Positions 1 to 9,739 are shown, counted from the stretch's first letter. The stretch: 64,000 nucleotides of DNA from Planctellipticum variicoloris (GCF_030622045.1 NZ_CP130886.1:124001-188000); one strand, 5' to 3'. The notes: generated by a model not told the origin, from the letters alone. Numbers and translations: made by a program.

Positions 1-1022
1 ACGTAAGTCAGTCCGGTAGCCGACCAGAAGTAGCTGGCGGCGAAGGCCGTCAGGCCCAGTTTTGCCCACCACACGAGCGTCGATTCAAACGCGGGACCGT
101 GGCCGGTCGCTCCGGCTCCGATCGTCGCCATGCGAGTTAAAAGGCTGACCGTGCTCCCGACGAGCCACTCCGCGGCGAACAGCACCAGCGGGCCGGTCAC
201 CAGGATCACCAGCACGTACCAGGCCAGATGCCAGGGGCGCATGGTGACGTAGTTGTAAACGCGGCTCAGGGCGTTGAAGCCATCGCAGTCCCGGTCGACA
301 GCGACAGCCGACTGGATCAGCGGCCAGCTCAGCAGCAGCACGCCGACCAGGAATGCGGCCATCAGCCCGATCAGCACCAGCACTGGCGAGATCGCGATCA
401 ACCATGCCGGCCCCAGCAGCCAGGGGAGCCGGCCCGGAAATGTCAGCACTACCAGCAGGGTTGCCAGCAGCGCCGAAGCGGCCAGCGGCAGGCATGGTCC
501 GCCGATGGCGTTCGGCCAGCGACGGAAGCCGAAAGTGAGTGCTGCCGGAAACGAGTCGCGAGTCTCGGTCAGGCAACCGACCGCCTGGCGGCTGATGACC
601 GCTCCCAGCCAGGCCCAGACGATGAACTGCAGCCCGGCCGCCAGCGCGACGCCGATGCTTCCGCGCCAGGAGGAAACTCTCAAGACCTGCTGCAGCGGTT
701 CCGCCACGGCGCGCCACGGCCAGAAGGGATCCGCAGGCGCGGGGCCGGTCTGCAGGCCGGCAATCCATGCCTCGTGAGGCAACGGTTTGACCGGAAACGA
801 GATTCCCTCGGAGAGCATCGGCGTCAGTTCCAGGGAGACTTCGGGTTTGGAAGTTCCCTCGACACGGCGGGCGAGATCTTGAGCACCCCAGCAAAGAAGG
901 GTCGCGAGCAGGGCGCAGGCGAGCGGCGTTCCGCGGAGGGCGAATTCCCACGTCCGGAGCAGCATGAGCCACGGCAGCCAGTCCCGCCAGCGGAATCGTT
1001 CCTGGAACTCGGGGGTGAGCAT
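1..1022 (-). CDS. Multi-pass membrane protein, C-terminus beyond the window
   Basis: The reverse-strand frame stays open from an ATG at 1022 to the window edge (340 codons visible). It encodes a short polar start (MLTPEFQERFRWRDWLPW), a hydrophobic helix near residues 25-45, a soluble stretch of about 80 residues, and then several long hydrophobic segments separated by short charged loops. The hydrophobic pattern argues strongly that this frame is real and that the Arg/Pro-rich overlapping frames are not. I do not recognise the family; the spacing of helices resembles bacterial YIP1-like or DUF-type inner-membrane proteins, but that is only an impression. No partner gene is visible because the gene leaves the window. 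No clear ribosome binding site precedes the start. Confidence 0.75.
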   Translation of the reverse strand, partial: MLTPEFQERFRWRDWLPWLMLLRTWEFALRGTPLACALLATLLCWGAQDLARRVEGTSKPEVSLELTPMLSEGISFPVKPLPHEAWIAGLQTGPAPADPFWPWRAVAEPLQQVLRVSSWRGSIGVALAAGLQFIVWAWLGAVISRQAVGCLTETRDSFPAALTFGFRRWPNAIGGPCLPLAASALLATLLVVLTFPGRLPWLLGPAWLIAISPVLVLIGLMAAFLVGVLLLSWPLIQSAVAVDRDCDGFNALSRVYNYVTMRPWHLAWYVLVILVTGPLVLFAAEWLVGSTVSLLTRMATIGAGATGHGPAFESTLVWWAKLGLTAFAASYFWSATGLTY

Positions 1023-1769
1023 GGGGCGTCTCTTGGGAGAACGATAGTCGTCAGAAAGTGCGAAGTCGTGCGGGGATGATAGCAGATCGACGTGTCCGTC
1101 CGGAGTTCGGAACGGCAAGCGTAGGCCGGATCATGGTCAAGGAACTGGATCGTTTTGGTAAACTGCCTCGCGACCCTCTCGTCGCCGCAGTTGCCTTCGT
1201 TCTCGGTGGGTCGTCGGCCGGCAGGGCGAGGTCGCCGGCAGTAGAAACTCTGAGTCCAGCGTATCAGTTTTTCGCGACATCATTGCACGCCTCCGTACGC
1301 GGGGACGTGAACATGAAAAAGGGTTTGTATCAGCATCTAACACGCGAGAGATTCGCGTGGTTCGTGGTCTGGCGCGCATGCATTGGGGCGCGAAGGGAGG
1401 GGTGTTGGGACCGTTCGCACAATAGTCTTCAGGAGCTTCCTTGCGGTTCGCGGTCGGCATTGACGGCTCTGTAGCTACTGGAGAGGTTGATGTTGAGTGA
1501 AGGCTCCAAATTCTCTTCGCCAGCGGCGGACTTTGTTCGTCAACTTCCGTCGATTCCGTGGTTCGCCAGTTTCGGTCATCCGGTAAACAAAGGGATGCCG
1601 CAAGGGGACGGCCACGCCTGGCGCGGGACAATCGAGGTGCCGCCAGTACGGATTGCCAGTTCGCGCTGAGGGACAGGCTTTTGCGACAACGTGACACCGG
1701 CATTCTTCTCGCAGGCTGAGCGGGGACCGGAAGCGTCCTAGCCGCGTGCGGCATACCGGCGCAGGAACG
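1023..1769. other. Gene-poor intergenic stretch
   Basis: No frame here has convincing protein character; the open frames are Arg/Pro/Ser-rich, as random frames in GC-rich DNA are. A perfect 7-bp hairpin lies at 1341-1359 (CACGCGA, 5-nt loop, TCGCGTG). A 59-codon frame from ATG 1490 has a GGAGAGG sequence upstream, but the spacing is too short and the product has no recognisable feature. Confidence 0.5.
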
Positions 1770-1770
1770 C

Positions 1771-1800
1771 AAAGAGCCCCCCGAAGAATCAGGGGGCTCT
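1771..1800 (-). terminator. Rho-independent terminator downstream of tRNA-Arg
   Basis: A 9-bp GC-rich stem (AGAGCCCCC pairing with GGGGGCTCT, 10-nt loop) starts 4 nt beyond the 3' end of the tRNA gene on the reverse strand. A short TTT run follows in the direction of tRNA transcription. Placement and strength fit an intrinsic terminator for the tRNA transcript, although the T tract is short. Confidence 0.75.
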
Positions 1801-1803
1801 CAG

Positions 1804-1877
1804 TACACCCGGTAGGGCTCGAACCTACAACCTACGGTTCCGAAGACCGTTGCTCTATCCAATTGAGCTACGGGTGC
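1804..1877 (-). tRNA. tRNA-Arg (anticodon UCG)
   Basis: The reverse strand folds into a complete cloverleaf. The acceptor stem is GCACCCG with CGGGTGT (first pair a G-U), the D arm GCTC...GAGC, the anticodon stem ACGGT/ACCGT with loop CTTCGGA, and the T arm GTAGG-TTCGAGC-CCTAC. The loop places TCG as anticodon, which reads CGA arginine codons. The discriminator base is A and CCA is not encoded. A strong hairpin terminator follows directly. Confidence 0.96.
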
Positions 1878-2173
1878 AAAGTCTTGTCTGGGAACGGGTT
1901 GCGACAAATCTGTTCACCCGCCAGGCGACGCGGCAAGTTGTCGCGCCGCATGAACCGATCCAGCTCTCGGTTCCCGACACCCCAAGGATAGCAACGTCGG
2001 ACATCCGAAGAAACTGAAGGCCGAAACGCCCGGCCGCAATTCTGCGAAATTCGGCACTGTGGCCAGGCGATGGAGGAGATTCCGAGGATCGGCCGTTTGA
2101 CTTGCGAACGCCCGGCAGTTCCGACGCAAGTTCGGCACGTCAGGTTCGGGTTGATGGAAAGATGGTCTCCGGA

Positions 2174-3127
2174 CTACGAAGGCGGGGGCGCGCCGTCCGC
2201 TGCAGCGAGGTCGTCGATCGCAGACCGGCGAAAATCGGAGGGAGTTTCGCCGGCCTGCTGGACGAAGACGCGGCAGAAGTAGGCGGGGCTGGCGAAGCCG
2301 AGATGGTCGCTGACCTGCTGGATTGAGAGCGACGCATCGCACAACAGGCGTTTGGCCTGCCAGATTTTGAGCTGATTGAAATAGGCGATGATCCCGCAGC
2401 CGAAGGCCTGGCGAAAGGCCTGCTTGGCGCGGGTCGGGCTGACGCTAATCTGCCGGGCGATCTCGTCGATGCTGAGCTGCTCGTGGACGTGCAGCAGGAG
2501 CAACCGGCGGATCTGCTGAGCGATGTCCTCCCGGGGAGGCCGCGCGGCGGGGGCGCTCTCCAGCCGCTCGATGATCTGGCCGAGCAGCGTCAGCAGGACG
2601 CCCGTGGTGACGAGCGGTTCGCGGGCCTGTTCCGCGGTCAGGTGATCGGCGGCGAGCCAGAAACTGTGCTGCAGGTCGCGATCGCCGACGACGCTGAACC
2701 GGCGGAGCCCGACGGCCAGTTGTTGTAGCCTCCTGCAGCCGGTTGCAACTCCCGAGGGCTGGGGCCATTGGCCGGGTTGGTCGGCATCAATCAGCAGGCC
2801 GAGGGTGGCGGCGGTCTGCCGGCCGGTGCTGACCCAGTGATGTCGGACGCCGGGCGGGATCAGATAGAAAACTCCGCTGTCGAGTGCGTGCTCCGCTTCG
2901 GGCGTCACCAGCGTGAGCGGTCCCTGCAGGCAGCCGTGCAGCGCCAGGCAGGGATGGCTGTGGGGCGTTGTGCGCGTGCCGGTCGGAAAGTGGCCGCTGG
3001 TGAATCGCAAAAACGGACGCGGGACCGGACGCAGGAATGCGAGATAGCTCTGATCCGGAAATGTCTCGGCCGTCGCGGCCGACTGACCGGAACGCGAACG
3101 TGCAGGGTTGGCGGATGGTTTGCGCAT
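2174..3127 (-). CDS. AraC-family transcriptional regulator
   Basis: A 317-residue protein. The N-terminal half is a cupin-like sensor fold (PHSHPCLALHGCLQG ... YLIPPGVRHHWV, with metal/ligand-binding-type histidines). The C-terminal 100 residues are a typical AraC double helix-turn-helix: first helix pair around LSIDEIARQISVSPTRAKQAF, second around LSIQQVSDHLGFASPAYFCR. The start at 3127 is chosen over an upstream frame extension because GGAG lies 8 nt before it and the extra 45 residues look non-coding. It is divergent from the DUF1549/1553 gene, 226 bp apart, so it probably controls the operon at 3354-9739 in response to a small carbohydrate-like ligand. Role inferred from family and position. 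Confidence 0.9.
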   Translation of the reverse strand: MRKPSANPARSRSGQSAATAETFPDQSYLAFLRPVPRPFLRFTSGHFPTGTRTTPHSHPCLALHGCLQGPLTLVTPEAEHALDSGVFYLIPPGVRHHWVSTGRQTAATLGLLIDADQPGQWPQPSGVATGCRRLQQLAVGLRRFSVVGDRDLQHSFWLAADHLTAEQAREPLVTTGVLLTLLGQIIERLESAPAARPPREDIAQQIRRLLLLHVHEQLSIDEIARQISVSPTRAKQAFRQAFGCGIIAYFNQLKIWQAKRLLCDASLSIQQVSDHLGFASPAYFCRVFVQQAGETPSDFRRSAIDDLAAADGAPPPS

Positions 3128-3353
3128 CACGGTCTCCGAATGACAGTATCGAGGGGATGTCCCACAGGGTCCAGCGTGGCGGGATCGGCGATGTGTCAGA
3201 TCGCTTGAGAGCTTGTGTAAATCGAAAGTCCGATCCGGCAAGGAATCGGTCCGATTCGACATGGCGGCTGTCGGCGGGGCGGATAGGCTATCGAATGACT
3301 GATGGCGATCCGACTGACGATCAACTTCTCAAGATGTGCGGGATCGGGCCACG

Positions 3354-6158
3354 ATGACGTGGAGTTCGCGACTGCTGATGTCGGCGACCATGCTGTGCGC
3401 GAACGCGCCGGCAGCGCCCGCCCTAGCGCAGACAGATGTGGAATTCTTCGAGAAACAGATTCGGCCGGTGCTCGTCGAGAATTGCGTGGCCTGTCACGGT
3501 CCGAAGAAACAGGAAGCGGGATTACGGCTGGACTCCGCCGCGGGGTTCCAGCGCGGCAGCGACAGCGGACCGATCCTGGCCGCCGGCAAACCGGACGAGA
3601 GTCTGCTGATTGAGGCGATCCGCTATACGGGCGACACGAAGATGCCTCCCAGGGGGAAGCTGCCGGATCAGGCGATTGCAGCGCTCGCGGAATGGGTGAA
3701 ACGGGGCGCCCCGTGGCCAGCGGACGCGACGGGGCCGGCGACTCTACACAAACCGTCGCCGCGCGAACTGGCCAGGAGCCACTGGGCCTTTCAGCCCGTG
3801 CGCGAACCGGCGCCGCCCACCGTGCAGAATTCCAGTTGGCCCTCCTCGCCGATTGACGTATTTGTCCTTGCCCAGCTGGAACAGGGAGGACTGAAGGCGA
3901 GCCCTCGTGCGGACCGCCGGACGCTGATTCGCCGGGTGACGTTCGATCTGCATGGACTGCCGCCGACACCCGCCGAAGTGGCCGACTTCGTCGCGGACGA
4001 AGCACCCGAAGCGTTCGACCGTCTGGTGAACCGGCTGCTGGATTCGCCGCGGTATGGAGAACGCTGGGGTCGGTACTGGCTGGATGTGGCCCGTTACGCA
4101 GATACGCGCGGCTATGTCCGGTTAAAGGACAATCCCAACTATCCGACGGCCTGGACGTACCGCGACTACGTCATTCGGGCCTTCAACGAGGATCTGCCGT
4201 ACGACGAGTTCGTCGTGCAGCAGCTCGCCGCCGACCAGCTCGATCTGGGGGATGATCCCCGGCCGCTGGCGGCGCTGGGGTTTCTGACGCTGGGGCAGCG
4301 ATTTATCAACAGCCAGCACGACATCATCGACGACCGGATCGACGTCGTCACGCGCGGCCTGCTGGGACTGACGGCGAGCTGCGCCCGCTGCCACGACCAC
4401 AAGTTCGATCCGATTCCGACGAAAGACTACTACTCGCTGCACGGCGTATTCGCCAGTTCGCTCGAACCGCGCGTGCCGCCGCTGCTGCTGCGGCCGGGCG
4501 AAGAGGCGAAGTACGAGGCGTACTTGAAAGAACTGCGCGAGCGGTCGGGCAAACTGAATCAGTTTCTGTTGGACCAGCAGCGGCAGCTCGAAGAGTCGTT
4601 TCGAACGCGGGCCGCGGAGTATCTGCTGACGGCGCAGCGGGAAGCCGTTCAGGCAAATTACCTGGCGACGATGTTTCTGATCGACGCCAGCAAGGACCTG
4701 AACCCGGTGGCGACTCAGCGCTGGGGCCGGCTGCTGGAACGGACGCGGAAGACCCACGATCCGGTCTTTGCGCCGTGGCATGCGCTGGCACACCTGCCAG
4801 AAGACGAGTTCGCGCAGGCATCCGCGAAGCTGATCGAGGCGTGGCAGTCGAAGTCGGCCGATGGTCCTCCCGTCAACACTGTCGTCGTGGCTGCGCTGGC
4901 GGCTCGACAACCACAGAGTCTGGCCGATGTGGCAGTGGCTTATGCGGGGTTGCTGGTTGAGGCCGAGGCGAAATGGCAGAAGCTGCGGACCGGCGACCCG
5001 CAGGCCAGTGCCTTGGAAGATCCTGACTGGGAAGCCCTGCGGCAGGTTTCGGAGGGGCCGGAGTCGCCATTGCGGGCGCCGCTGGATGACCTGGAAGAGT
5101 TCCTCTTTGTGGACGCTACGCTGCAGAACAGGCTGCACGATCAGCAGCGGCTGGTTGATGACTGGGTCGCTTCACCCGGCGCTGCACCGCATGCGCCGGC
5201 GCTGCAGGACGCGGTGGTTCCGGTGACGCCCCGCGTGTTTCTGCGGGGGAATTCGAGCAATCCTGGTGAGGCCGTGCCGCGGCAGTTTCTGGAGGTCCTG
5301 AGCCCTGTGGAACGGCGGCCTTTCCAGCGGGGGAGCGGTCGACTGGAACTGGCGCGGGCGATCGCCGATCCTCAGAACCCTCTGACGGCGCGGGTGCTGG
5401 TCAACCGGGTCTGGCAGCATCATTTCGGAACCGGACTGGTACGGACGCCGAGTGACTTTGGCTTGCGGGGCGAACCGCCGACGCATCCGGACCTGCTGGA
5501 TTTCCTGGCGGCCCGGTTCATGTCGGAGGGCTGGTCGATCAAGACGCTGCATCGGATGATCCTGCAGTCGTCGACGTATCAGCAGAGCAGCGAGGATCGG
5601 CCGGAGGGTATGCGGCTCGATCCGGAGAATCGGCTGCTCTGGCGGATGAACCGTCAACGGCTGGACTGGGAAGCATTGCGGGATTCACTCTTGCAGGCGG
5701 CCGGGAGCCTGGACCTGACGCCGGGCGGGCCGTCAGTTCCGCTGACGACGCAGCCGTTTTCGACGCGGCGGACCGTCTACGGACTGGTGGACCGCCAGAA
5801 TCTGCCGGGAGAGTTCCGCACGTTTGATTTTGCCCCGCCCGATGTCAGCAGTCCGCAACGGCATCAGACGACCGTGCCCCAGCAGGCGCTCTTCTTTCTC
5901 AACAGTCCGTTCCTGAAGGAACAGGCCCGGCGGCTGGCGCAACGGAGCGATCTGCCGCCACACGTCGAAGCAAAGGCCAGGATTGCGACGCTGTATCGAC
6001 TGCTCTACGGGCGGGAGGCGGAACCGGTCGAGGTGGCCGCCGGGCTGGAGTACATTTCTGCACCGCAGCCGGAGAGCGATTCGGGAACCTGGTTTGACTC
6101 GTGGGAAGAATATGCCCAGGTGCTGCTGCTGGCGAATGAATTCTGGTTTGTGGACTGA
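3354..6158 (+). CDS. Secreted PSCyt1-DUF1549-DUF1553 (PSD1) protein
   Basis: A 934-residue secreted protein with the planctomycete domain order. Signal peptide at residues 1-26 (ending ALAQ). Planctomycete cytochrome C domain with CVACHG near residue 45. DUF1549 from about residue 165, including the conserved CARCHDHKFDP motif near 343. A helical linker at about 400-600. DUF1553 from about 625 to the end (RGNSSNPGEAVPRQFLEVL, LTARVLVNRVWQHHFG). The start at 3354 gives a clean signal peptide; an upstream in-frame ATG at 3336 would add six residues. It is the first gene of a tight operon with a DUF1501 gene 2 nt downstream. Such pairs are abundant in Planctomycetes and linked to polysaccharide use; the exact reaction is unknown. 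Confidence 0.93.
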   Translation: MTWSSRLLMSATMLCANAPAAPALAQTDVEFFEKQIRPVLVENCVACHGPKKQEAGLRLDSAAGFQRGSDSGPILAAGKPDESLLIEAIRYTGDTKMPPRGKLPDQAIAALAEWVKRGAPWPADATGPATLHKPSPRELARSHWAFQPVREPAPPTVQNSSWPSSPIDVFVLAQLEQGGLKASPRADRRTLIRRVTFDLHGLPPTPAEVADFVADEAPEAFDRLVNRLLDSPRYGERWGRYWLDVARYADTRGYVRLKDNPNYPTAWTYRDYVIRAFNEDLPYDEFVVQQLAADQLDLGDDPRPLAALGFLTLGQRFINSQHDIIDDRIDVVTRGLLGLTASCARCHDHKFDPIPTKDYYSLHGVFASSLEPRVPPLLLRPGEEAKYEAYLKELRERSGKLNQFLLDQQRQLEESFRTRAAEYLLTAQREAVQANYLATMFLIDASKDLNPVATQRWGRLLERTRKTHDPVFAPWHALAHLPEDEFAQASAKLIEAWQSKSADGPPVNTVVVAALAARQPQSLADVAVAYAGLLVEAEAKWQKLRTGDPQASALEDPDWEALRQVSEGPESPLRAPLDDLEEFLFVDATLQNRLHDQQRLVDDWVASPGAAPHAPALQDAVVPVTPRVFLRGNSSNPGEAVPRQFLEVLSPVERRPFQRGSGRLELARAIADPQNPLTARVLVNRVWQHHFGTGLVRTPSDFGLRGEPPTHPDLLDFLAARFMSEGWSIKTLHRMILQSSTYQQSSEDRPEGMRLDPENRLLWRMNRQRLDWEALRDSLLQAAGSLDLTPGGPSVPLTTQPFSTRRTVYGLVDRQNLPGEFRTFDFAPPDVSSPQRHQTTVPQQALFFLNSPFLKEQARRLAQRSDLPPHVEAKARIATLYRLLYGREAEPVEVAAGLEYISAPQPESDSGTWFDSWEEYAQVLLLANEFWFVD

Positions 6159-6160
6159 GG

Positions 6161-7597
6161 GTGAGACGCGTGCTGGATGGACTGCGCGACACGAGCGGAA
6201 TGCCGACCCGGCGGGAGATGCTGGCGCGATCGGGCGTCGGGCTTGGTCTCGCGGGGCTGGCCGACCTGCTGACCGAGCGTCGGGCTGCGGGAAGCGAGTC
6301 CAATCCGCTGGCGCCGCGCGGGCCTCAGTTTCCCGCGACTGCGCAGCGGGTGATTCATCTCTTCATGAACGGCGGGCCGTCGCACGTCGATACGTTTGAT
6401 CCGAAGCCGCTGCTCGGCAAGTACCACGGTCAGCCGCTGCCGACCACGCAACGGACTGAGCGGAAGACGGGAGCGGCGTTCCGGTCGCCGTTCCGCTTCG
6501 ACCGGCACGGGGCGAGCGGCATTGAGGTCAGCGAACTCTTTCCCCACGTGGCGGGGTGTATCGACGACATCAGCGTCATTCGCTCGATGTATGCCGATGT
6601 GCCGAATCACGAACCATCGTTCCTGCTGATGAACTGCGGGGAAGGGCGGCAGTCGCGGCCGAGCCTGGGCTCGTGGGTCACGTACGGCTTGGGGACGGAG
6701 AATCAGAATCTCCCGGGCTTCATTGCGATGTGTCCGGGCGGCTATCCGACGGTCGCCGGGCAGAACTGGCGGGCGGCGTTTCTGCCGGGAGCATACCAGG
6801 GAACCTACATCGATACGCAGCACACGGCGCCCGAAAAGCTGATCGCGAATCTGCGGAACGATTTCGTTGCGCCGGGTCGGCAGATGCGTCAGCTCGATCT
6901 GTTGCGGGAACTGAATCGGCGGCACCTGGAGCGGAGGGAGGGGGATTCCCAACTCGAAGCGAGAATTCAGTCGTTCGAGCTGGCCTGGCGGATGCAGAGC
7001 GAAGCGACCGACGCGTTCGACGTCAGCCGGGAGCCGGAGTCGATCCGGGCCATGTACGGGGAAACCACGTACGGTCGCCAGTTGCTGATCGCCCGCCGGC
7101 TGCTGGAGCGCGGAGTACGGTTCCTGCAGGTGTGGCAGCGGGCGGGACAGCCGTGGGACGCCCACGACCAGCTCGAACAGAATCATCGGGGGCTGGCGGC
7201 GGAATGCGACCAGCCGATCGGCGCGCTGTTGCGCGATCTCAAGCAGCGGGGGATGCTCGACAGCACGCTGGTGATCTGGGGTGGGGAGTTCGGCCGGACG
7301 CCGACCTTGGAGCTGCCGACGCCGGGCGTGTCGACCACGAGCACCGGGCGCGATCACAACCACTACGGGTTCTCGATGTGGCTGGCGGGCGGGGGCGTGA
7401 AGGGGGGCTACGTCCACGGGGCCACGGACGAATTCGGCTGGAATGCCGTCGAGAACCGGGTCCATGTCCACGACCTCCATGCGACGATTCTGCGGCTGAT
7501 GGGTTTCGATCACGAGAAGCTGACGTATCGCTATGCGGGCCGGGATTTCCGGCTGACCGACGTGCATGGACACGTGGTCGAGGAACTGCTGGCCTGA
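6161..7597 (+). CDS. Tat-exported DUF1501 protein (alkaline-phosphatase-like fold)
   Basis: A 478-residue DUF1501 protein. The N-terminus carries a twin-arginine motif followed by a hydrophobic stretch (TRREMLARSG, GLGLAGL), so export as a folded protein is expected. Family hallmarks are NGGPSHVDTFDPK near residue 70, WGGEFGRTP near 370, GRDHNHYG, and the ending DLHATILRLMGFDHEKLTYRYAGRDFRLTDVHG. The family is related to sulfatase/phosphatase folds, but its activity is unproven. The start is uncertain: GTG at 6161 lies 2 nt after the previous stop, a second GTG is at 6170 and an ATG at 6200. It is almost certainly co-transcribed with the upstream PSD1 gene; the two families travel together in Planctomycetes. 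Confidence 0.92.
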   Translation: MRRVLDGLRDTSGMPTRREMLARSGVGLGLAGLADLLTERRAAGSESNPLAPRGPQFPATAQRVIHLFMNGGPSHVDTFDPKPLLGKYHGQPLPTTQRTERKTGAAFRSPFRFDRHGASGIEVSELFPHVAGCIDDISVIRSMYADVPNHEPSFLLMNCGEGRQSRPSLGSWVTYGLGTENQNLPGFIAMCPGGYPTVAGQNWRAAFLPGAYQGTYIDTQHTAPEKLIANLRNDFVAPGRQMRQLDLLRELNRRHLERREGDSQLEARIQSFELAWRMQSEATDAFDVSREPESIRAMYGETTYGRQLLIARRLLERGVRFLQVWQRAGQPWDAHDQLEQNHRGLAAECDQPIGALLRDLKQRGMLDSTLVIWGGEFGRTPTLELPTPGVSTTSTGRDHNHYGFSMWLAGGGVKGGYVHGATDEFGWNAVENRVHVHDLHATILRLMGFDHEKLTYRYAGRDFRLTDVHGHVVEELLA

Positions 7598-7618
7598 ACT
7601 CTCTTTGAATGATGCACC

Positions 7619-8635
7619 ATGAGCCACACTCCGCAGAACAAGAACACGGTCCAGGTCGGACAGGGCGCCTTCCAGTATGAAGCCCTCGTCGACTGGGAGC
7701 AGCAGCCGAATGGGTATGCATGGCCGGAAGCGACTGCTGTGGCGGTCGATGCGGAAGACCTGGTGTATGTCTTCAATCGCGGCCACCAGCCGGTGATGGT
7801 GTTCGGACAGGACGGCGCGTTTCTGCACTCGTGGGGCGCCGGGGCATTTGCCCGGCCGCACGGGATCTCGATCGGGCCGGATGGATCGGTCTACTGCACC
7901 GACGACCTGGACCACACAGTGAAAAAATTCTCGCCGCGAGGGGAGCTGCTGCAGGTGCTGGGGACCAGCGGCCGGCCGTCGGACACCGGAGCCACGAGCA
8001 TCGACTACCGGACAATCCGGCACGCGGGGCCGCCGTTCTACTTCCCGACGAACGTTGCCTTTGGGCCGGCGGGGGAATTGTATGTGACCGACGGCTACGG
8101 CAATGCGCGAGTTCACAAGTTTTCGCCCGAGGGGCGATTGCGTTGCTCGTGGGGCGAGCCGGGGGACAAGCCGGGGCAGTTTCATGTGCCGCACGGGATT
8201 GCCGTCGATCGGCACGGGATGGTGTGGGTGGCAGACCGTGAGAACAGCCGGATTCAGTGTTTTTCGTCCGGCGGCGAGTTTCGCGGTCAGTGGACCGAAA
8301 TTGCCCGGCCATGCCAGGTGGCTTTCGACGCCGACGGCAATCTGTTCGTCGCGGAACTGGGGTATCGGGCGGGGATGTGGCCCGGTACGACGGCCCCGAC
8401 GCCCGATGCCACCGGCGGACGCGTTTCGGTGTTCGATCCGCACGGTTCGCTGCTGGCTCAGTGGGGGGGCGGAGACCACCCCACCGCGCCCGGCGATTTC
8501 TTTGCGCCGCACGACATCTGCCTCGATTCCCGCGGCAATGTTTATGTGGCGGAAGTCGTGATGTCGGCCGGAGGCAACCGGGGCCTGGTGCCGTCGACGT
8601 GTCATTCGTTGCAGAAGTTCGTCCACATTTCCTGA
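7619..8635 (+). CDS. NHL-repeat beta-propeller protein
   Basis: A 338-residue protein made of repeated units of the form 'PHGISIGPDGSVYCTDD', 'PTNVAFGPAGELYVTDG', 'PHGIAVDRHGMVWVADR' and 'PHDICLDSRGNVYVAE', each followed by 'VxxFSPxGxLLxxW'. This is the NHL pattern of a six-bladed propeller. No signal peptide is visible, so a cytoplasmic location is likely unless exported by another route. It lies 21 nt after the DUF1501 gene and 12 nt before the dehydrogenase, in the same operon. Relatives include peptidylglycine-lyase-like and lactonase-like propellers, but no catalytic residues can be assigned here. The start at 7619 lacks a strong Shine-Dalgarno. Confidence 0.9.
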   Translation: MSHTPQNKNTVQVGQGAFQYEALVDWEQQPNGYAWPEATAVAVDAEDLVYVFNRGHQPVMVFGQDGAFLHSWGAGAFARPHGISIGPDGSVYCTDDLDHTVKKFSPRGELLQVLGTSGRPSDTGATSIDYRTIRHAGPPFYFPTNVAFGPAGELYVTDGYGNARVHKFSPEGRLRCSWGEPGDKPGQFHVPHGIAVDRHGMVWVADRENSRIQCFSSGGEFRGQWTEIARPCQVAFDADGNLFVAELGYRAGMWPGTTAPTPDATGGRVSVFDPHGSLLAQWGGGDHPTAPGDFFAPHDICLDSRGNVYVAEVVMSAGGNRGLVPSTCHSLQKFVHIS

Positions 8636-8647
8636 GGAATGGGATTC

Positions 8648-9739
8648 ATGAAAGCCTGGCGGTTTTATGGATTCGGCGACATGCGGCTGGACGACATCCC
8701 GGTGCCGCAGGTCCGACCCGGTTGGGTTCTCGTCGAACCGCTTTGCGTACAGCCGAGCGTGACCGAGGCGCAACTGGCGCTGGGAATTCCAACCTTGGCG
8801 TATGACCGGGTGAAGCGGCGGCTGGAGACGGAAGCGCCGATCCAGCTCTTCGGGCACGAGTTTTGCGCGCGGATCGTCGAGACGGGGCCGGGGGTGACGC
8901 GGTTTCATGTCGGGGACCGGATCGCTGCGCGGGCGAAGCTGCCGTGCGGCAATTGTTCGCTGTGCCGGTCGGAACGGAGCAATCTGTGCCGGCGGGGGCC
9001 GGTGATCGGTTTCGATCAGCCCGGCTGTTTCAGCGAACTGGCTTTGTTGCCTGAGATCGCCCTGGTGCGGGTGGATGACCGGATTTCGGACAGCGAGGCG
9101 GCTTGCCTGCAGTCTCTCAGTGACAGCGTGGCGTCGGTCGAGACGGCCAGTCTGCAGATGGGGGACAGCGTGGTGATCTTCGGCCAGGGGAGCATGGGGC
9201 TGGAGTGCCTGCAGATTGCGAGGATTTCCGGAGCGGGGTTGATTATCAGTGTGGATGTCAGGGACGAATCGTGCCGGATGTCGCTGGAACTCGGGGCCGA
9301 TCATGCCCTCAATGCCCGGACGTGCGATCCGGTGGCCGTGATTCGCGAACTGACTGGCGGGAACGGGGCTGATGTGGTCTTCGAATGCGCCGGCGGCAGT
9401 CCCAAGCAGGGACTGGCCGGGACCGAAACGCTCCGGCAGGCAATCGACGCCGCCCGATCGGGGGGCAAGGTGATCGGAGTCTCGTGGTTCGGCGGCCCGC
9501 TGGAACTCAACGTGGACCTGTTGCGCGAACGGAGTTTGCGGTACCTGTTTCCGGACATCAGCACGCAGGCGCACCTGGAGCACACGGTCCGGCTGGTGGC
9601 GACGGGGCGTGTCCGGCTCCAGCCGACGATCACGCACGTGCTGCAGGGGATTGAGTCTGTTCCGAAATCGTTCGAGATCACCGCCAACAAGGGGCTCCAC
9701 CAGGCGATCAACCCGGCGCAGGTGATGATGCGCGGCTGA
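8648..9739 (+). CDS. Zinc-type medium-chain alcohol dehydrogenase
   Basis: A 363-residue MDR dehydrogenase. GHEF near residue 75 is the catalytic-domain motif, CGNCSLCRSERSNLC near residue 100 is the four-cysteine structural zinc lobe, and GQGSMGLECLQIA is the Rossmann glycine motif. The catalytic zinc site looks altered: where the family normally has C-G-x-D-x-H, this protein reads V-Q-P-S-V-T-E-A-Q, so the usual first cysteine ligand appears to be Ser. The start at 8648 rather than 8639 is preferred because GAGGA lies 9 nt upstream. Last gene of the AraC-linked operon; an oxidation of a sugar or polyol released by the pathway is a reasonable guess. Confidence 0.9.
   Translation: MKAWRFYGFGDMRLDDIPVPQVRPGWVLVEPLCVQPSVTEAQLALGIPTLAYDRVKRRLETEAPIQLFGHEFCARIVETGPGVTRFHVGDRIAARAKLPCGNCSLCRSERSNLCRRGPVIGFDQPGCFSELALLPEIALVRVDDRISDSEAACLQSLSDSVASVETASLQMGDSVVIFGQGSMGLECLQIARISGAGLIISVDVRDESCRMSLELGADHALNARTCDPVAVIRELTGGNGADVVFECAGGSPKQGLAGTETLRQAIDAARSGGKVIGVSWFGGPLELNVDLLRERSLRYLFPDISTQAHLEHTVRLVATGRVRLQPTITHVLQGIESVPKSFEITANKGLHQAINPAQVMMRG

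Noticed and set aside
85-972. 295-codon frame on the - strand
   Set aside because: It is out of frame with the membrane protein that continues past the window edge, and has the Arg/Pro-rich composition of a shadow frame.
1137-1772. 211-codon frame on the - strand in the gene-poor region
   Set aside because: The product is dominated by Arg, Ser, Pro and Thr without hydrophobic core pattern, and no ribosome binding site precedes it.
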